The position numbers and the translations under genes are program-made. A stretch of DNA of 64,000 bases from Rheinheimera riviphila (GTDB lineage Bacteria; Pseudomonadota; Gammaproteobacteria; Enterobacterales; Alteromonadaceae): contig NZ_SACS01000019.1 of NCBI RefSeq assembly GCF_004005945.1, positions 29,496 to 93,495 of the forward strand, read 5' to 3'. Under the pieces are notes generated by a model that saw only the letters and a program-made list of their open reading frames with translations, was not told where the DNA came from and did not search any database. Numbering within the stretch: the stretch's first letter is position 1; each line of letters starts with the position of its first letter. Below are positions 60,485 to 64,000 of this stretch, in pieces.

Positions 60485-62569
60485 ATGACTCCGAACCCAA
60501 TCAATCGCAACTTTCGCCCGTCACCGTTAGCACTGGCAGTGGCTCTTGCCGCCAGTTCCCTGGTCAGCCATGCCGTAGCAGAGGAAGCGGCCGCCGACAA
60601 AAAGTCACGTTATACCGGTATGGAAGTGGTGAAAGTCGTTGGACAAAAAGAAGATCATCGCTTCGAAGCGACGGGGTCAGTCAATCTGGTCGAGCTGAAA
60701 GACATTCAACGGGTACAGCCGTTATCAACCGAAGACGTGTTGCGCCGTATTCCCGGGATCAATATTAAAAGCGAAGAAGAGACGTCCGTAGTCGCCAACT
60801 TCGGCATCCGTGGCCTGTCGGCGAGCGAGTCAAAATCATTGATGCTGGAAGACGGCGTGCCGGTCGCGCCTGGTTTGTTTATCGGTAATGACCGTTATTA
60901 CAACCCACGTATTCAGCGGGTGGAGCGGGTTGAAGTTTTAAAAGGTTCATCTTCATTACGTTACGGCCCGTCAACGATCGGCGGTGTGGTGAACTATCAG
61001 ACCAAAACGCCGGATGATGGCGTGGAGCTGTCCGCCCGTGCAGGTTCATTTAATATGAAAGAAGTGGGCATCGAAGCCGGTAATAAAAACGCCGCCGGTG
61101 ATGCTTTTGCCGGGATCGTTGCCACCCATGCCACCAGCGATGGTTTTATGGACAAAGGCTATACCATGAACGACGTGATGGCCAAAGCTGGTGTCGAATT
61201 TGGCAACAATCAGAAAGTAGGCGTCAAACTGTCGTGGCATGAAAACGACGTCAATATGTCGTACCGTGGATTACTGCTGGGTGATTATCAGGCCGGAGCT
61301 GACTACAACCCGGCACCGGATGACGATTACCTGACCGATCGGGTGGCTTTTGATCTCAACCATGAATGGTTATTAAGTGATAGCACCACCTTAAAAACGC
61401 TGCTGTACTGGAGCGATGTGACCCGTGATTATTGGCGTTATGCGGTCAACACTGCAGCGTCGAATGCTGCTGGCCGTTGGGTTTATACCAACAGTCTGAC
61501 CGGCAACAACCGTTCTTTTGAACGGGCGGGCGCGGAAAGCCGCTTAACGCTGGAGCAACCATTATTTGGATTGGATGCCAGCACCGAATTTGGCCTGCGC
61601 CTGATGCATGAAAAATCGAATGATTTACGCATCACGGCCACCCGCGCTGCGGATCGCACCGGCACTATTGCGGGTCATTTACAAGACAGCGCCGACAGCG
61701 TGGCTGGTTATGTGCAAAGCCGGTTGGAACTGAATGACAAGCTGGCCGTGACGCCAGGTCTGCGGATTGAATCTTACGAACAAGAGCGGTTAAATCTGCA
61801 AACCAATGCGCTGGCCAAAACCTCAAATACCGAAGTGTTGCCAGGTGTGGGTCTGACTTATGACCTGACCGACACTGCCCAGCTTTACGGCGGTGTGTAC
61901 CGGGCATTTTCACCGGCCACCAACGCTGTGGCGCTGACGGGCCTCACCGATCAGCAACTGGACGGTGAGCGTTCAGTGAACTACGAAATTGGCGTGCGTG
62001 GCGTGGCCGGTACTGCCAATTATGAAGTGGCCGCCTTTGTGATGGATTTCAGCAATCAGGTGGTGACCGGCAATAGTAACCCGGCCTTGTCTTTGTCCAA
62101 TGCCGGTGCCACCAGTCATCATGGGATGGAATTTAGTTTCAGCCAGCCCCTGACGCCAGGACTGCGCTTAGATACCAATGCGACCTGGGTGCCAGAGTCG
62201 GAATTTGAAACTGGTACCAATGCCGGTAAACGTTTGTCCTATGCACCAAAAATATTGGCGAACCTTGGTTTCAGTTATCAGTTGGAAAAACTGGATCTGT
62301 CGCTGAATCTGCACCATCGTGGCGAGCAGTTTGGCGACCCGACCAACATCGTTGCGATCCCAACCAATGCCGCCAGCGGTATTTGGGGTGGCTTGATCCC
62401 AGCTTATACCGTGGTTGATTTGCTGAGTCAGTATCAGGTGACGGAAAACTTCAGTGTGTCGGGTTCAGTGAAAAACCTGGCTGACAAACGTTATATCAGC
62501 GGTCTGCGTGAAGGGATTTATGTCGGCCCAGAGCGTTCTTTTGAGATTGGTGCCCGTTACCGGTTCTGA
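60485..62569 (+). CDS. TonB-dependent receptor (FecA-like, probable iron)
   Basis: Outer-membrane receptor of 694 residues; ATG at 60485 with AAGGA upstream. The signal peptide is PLALAVALAASSLVSHAVA. The plug shows VVKVVGQKEDHRFEATGSVNLVELKDIQRVQPLSTEDVLRRIPGINI, NFGIRGLSASESKSLMLEDGVPVAP and RVERVEVLKGSSSLRYGPSTIGGVVNYQTKTP. There is no STN domain, so it lacks FecI/R-type signalling. The barrel ends ERSFEIGARYRF. A Fur-like site upstream and the iron-related surroundings suggest ferric siderophore or citrate uptake. A strong terminator follows. Confidence 0.9.
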   Translation: MTPNPINRNFRPSPLALAVALAASSLVSHAVAEEAAADKKSRYTGMEVVKVVGQKEDHRFEATGSVNLVELKDIQRVQPLSTEDVLRRIPGINIKSEEETSVVANFGIRGLSASESKSLMLEDGVPVAPGLFIGNDRYYNPRIQRVERVEVLKGSSSLRYGPSTIGGVVNYQTKTPDDGVELSARAGSFNMKEVGIEAGNKNAAGDAFAGIVATHATSDGFMDKGYTMNDVMAKAGVEFGNNQKVGVKLSWHENDVNMSYRGLLLGDYQAGADYNPAPDDDYLTDRVAFDLNHEWLLSDSTTLKTLLYWSDVTRDYWRYAVNTAASNAAGRWVYTNSLTGNNRSFERAGAESRLTLEQPLFGLDASTEFGLRLMHEKSNDLRITATRAADRTGTIAGHLQDSADSVAGYVQSRLELNDKLAVTPGLRIESYEQERLNLQTNALAKTSNTEVLPGVGLTYDLTDTAQLYGGVYRAFSPATNAVALTGLTDQQLDGERSVNYEIGVRGVAGTANYEVAAFVMDFSNQVVTGNSNPALSLSNAGATSHHGMEFSFSQPLTPGLRLDTNATWVPESEFETGTNAGKRLSYAPKILANLGFSYQLEKLDLSLNLHHRGEQFGDPTNIVAIPTNAASGIWGGLIPAYTVVDLLSQYQVTENFSVSGSVKNLADKRYISGLREGIYVGPERSFEIGARYRF

Positions 62570-62617
62570 TTGCCTTAGAAGCGAATAGCTTTTTCACGAA
62601 ATATCTGGCTAAGATAA

Positions 62618-62660
62618 GGCTGGAACTCAGGGTTAACCTACTGAGTTCCGGCTTTTTTTT
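62618..62660 (+). terminator. Terminator of the TonB receptor gene
   Basis: GGAACTCAG and CTGAGTTCC pair in a stem with a 10-base loop, extended by GGCT/GGCT wobble pairs, and are followed by eight T residues. Confidence 0.88.
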
Positions 62661-62679
62661 ATTGGATAAGGATATTGGT

Positions 62680-63207
62680 ATGACTCAACACCGCGGCGCG
62701 AATACAACCATCTCACCTGACAACAGCAATGGCATCCGCATCGATTATCTGGCCAATCACAGCAAGCTGATCCCCGAACTCAGCACCTTGTTATACAACG
62801 AATGGGCTGATTTATATCAGGCGGCAGGTCTGACCAAACAAGATTTGACGACGGCATTAGAGCTGCGCTGTGCCACCAACCAATTACCGCTCACGCTGGT
62901 CGCCGTCGACGTAGGCGGCCAATTGCTCGGTGCTGGCAGCATCAAACTGGACGAACCCGGCACTAAACCAGGATTATCGCCTTGGCTTGGTGGTATTTAC
63001 ATCAAAGAACAGCAACGCGGCCTCGGGCTCGGCGCGCTCATTGTCACTGCACTTGAAGATAAAGCCCGCGAGCTTGGTGTTAGCGCTTTGTACTTGTCGG
63101 CCGACACCGCCGAAGGTTTTTACTTGCGATTGGGCTGGTATGTGATGGAGCGCTTGGAATCGCACGGCGTGCGGGATGTGGTGTTGATGAGTAAGAAGTT
63201 GCTTTGA
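62680..63207 (+). CDS. GNAT family N-acetyltransferase
   Basis: A 175-residue acetyl-CoA-dependent acetyltransferase. ATG at 62680 has AAGGAT upstream and is preferred to a TTG six codons earlier. The acetyl-CoA motif A is LGGIYIKEQQRGLGLGALIVTALEDKARELG (R-G-x-G-x-G as RGLGLG), preceded by the substrate strand LLGAGSIKLDEPG and followed by ALYLSADTAEGFYLRLGWYVMERL. The acceptor is unknown. It stands alone between a terminator and the REP array. Confidence 0.85.
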   Translation: MTQHRGANTTISPDNSNGIRIDYLANHSKLIPELSTLLYNEWADLYQAAGLTKQDLTTALELRCATNQLPLTLVAVDVGGQLLGAGSIKLDEPGTKPGLSPWLGGIYIKEQQRGLGLGALIVTALEDKARELGVSALYLSADTAEGFYLRLGWYVMERLESHGVRDVVLMSKKLL

Positions 63208-63249
63208 TTGCTGGCTTGGTTGGTTTTAGCATTTGAGTTTGTGGCAAAT

Positions 63250-64000
63250 GGCGTACTGCCGCTGCCGCGGCGAGTAGCGCCCTACGGTTTTTTTTGTTTT
63301 TAACACAATAAATGAAACCTATACCAAGCGTAGGGCGCGACTCAGCCGCAGGCTAGTCCGCCGTAAAGCTGACCCGTATCAAATCACCATCCGGCGTACT
63401 GCCGCTGCCGCGGCGAGTAGCGCCCTTGTTTTTTTGTTTTTAACGCAATAAATGAAACCTATACCAAGCGTAGGGCGCGACTCAGCCGCAGGCTAGTCCG
63501 CCATGAAGCCGACCCGTATCAAATCACCATCCGGCGTACTGCCGCTGCCGCGGCGAGTAGCGCCCTACGGTTTTTTTTGTTTTTAACACAATAAATGAAA
63601 CCTATACCAAGCGTAGGGCGCGACTCAGCCGCAGGCTAGTCCGCCGTAAAGCCGACCCGTATCAAATCACCATCCGGCGTACTGCCGCTGCCGCGTCGAG
63701 TAGCGCCCTACGGTTTTTTTTGTTTTTAAAACAATAAATGAAACCTATACCAAGCGTAGGGCGCGACTCAGCCGCAGGCTAGTCCGCCATGAAGCCGACC
63801 CGTATCAAATCACCATCCGGCGTACTGCCGCTGCCGCGGCGAGTAGCGCCCTACGGTTTTTTTTGTTTTTAACACAATAAATGAAACCTATACCAAGCGT
63901 AGGGCGCGACTCAGCCGCAGGCTAGTCCGCCATGAAGCCGACCCGGATCAAATCACCATCCGGCGTACTGCCGCTGCCGCGGCGAGTAGCGCCCTACGGT
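63250..64000. repeat. Tandem BIME/REP array, about 143-bp units, running off the window
   Basis: The unit start GCGTACTGCCGCTGCC recurs at 63251, 63394, 63534, 63677, 63820 and 63963, so periods are 143, 140, 143, 143 and 143. Each unit contains an inverted REP hairpin (minus strand GTAGGGCGCTACTCGCCGCG...), a T-rich spacer with ATAAATGAAACC, a direct REP hairpin (GTAGGGCGCGACTCAGCCGC...GTCCGCC) and a linker. Both REPs carry a GTAG head and face each other. The 140-base unit lost three bases at CCCTACGG. No coding capacity is visible. Confidence 0.93.

Noticed and set aside
63250..64000. Possible CRISPR array at the right end
   Set aside because: The whole 143-bp unit is repeated including the would-be spacers, and the repeats are REP hairpins; there are no unique spacers and no cas genes.

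Overview
The window is bacterial chromosome from a gammaproteobacterium, most like the Alteromonadales/Rheinheimera group (inference). Supporting signs are EttA, the divergent rnhA/dnaQ pair followed by a TIGR03503-type gene, a DUF2750 gene, a LacI-controlled TonB receptor/halogenase locus, several Fur-type iron loci and ERIC/REP-type short repeats. Coding density is high and Shine-Dalgarno sites are ordinary. Nothing marks it as a plasmid or phage.

Layout. 1-15 kb: a periplasmic solute-binding protein, a chromosomal ccdAB pair, ettA, a Fur-box-preceded PepSY/DUF2271/DUF4198 operon, a secreted glutathione peroxidase, two glycosyltransferases, a TauE/SafE permease, rnhA/dnaQ, and two identical tRNA-Asp genes behind one strong stable-RNA promoter. 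15-28.4 kb: an accessory block beginning right after the tRNAs. It holds a toxin-first hipA-hipB pair whose hipA is broken by one missing base, a complete type I Wadjet anti-plasmid operon (WYL regulator, jetA, jetB, jetC, jetD) and a divergent pair encoding a DUF1186/SEC-C protein and a large protein with a C-terminal pRiA4b ORF-3 domain. A 21-bp palindrome overlaps the predicted Wadjet promoter in the divergent gap. 28.5-37.5 kb: metabolic, stress and signalling genes: ahr, an SMP-30 protein, an esterase and ohr sharing an unusual operator, a PAS-GGDEF cyclase, selO and a GGDEF-EAL protein.

37.5-51.5 kb is one carbohydrate locus: TonB receptor, halogenase-like flavoprotein, SapC, JmjC-like cupin, second halogenase-like flavoprotein, DUF6445 oxygenase-like protein, GH1 beta-glucosidase, GPH sugar symporter, LacI regulator and a DUF1080 protein. 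LacI-type operators with a shared AAGCGCTTACA core lie before the receptor and before the beta-glucosidase, so one regulator probably controls the whole set. 51.5-62.6 kb is an iron-starvation region. It has a siderophore receptor with a PepSY/DUF3649/DUF3325 operon, a divergent operon (hypothetical protein, 39-codon ORF, Mn-type sodA, fumC) with its own Fur box, a peptidoglycan-hydrolase-like gene and a second iron-type TonB receptor.

The last 750 bases are a tandem array of about 143-bp units, each with two head-to-head REP hairpins (GTAG heads), running off the window edge. A diverged single unit lies at 6.4 kb. An ERIC element sits between the siderophore receptor and its PepSY operon. 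The best candidates for new biology are the WYL-Wadjet/SEC-C/pRiA4b arrangement, the halogenase-oxygenase-SapC set, and the shared ohr/esterase operator.
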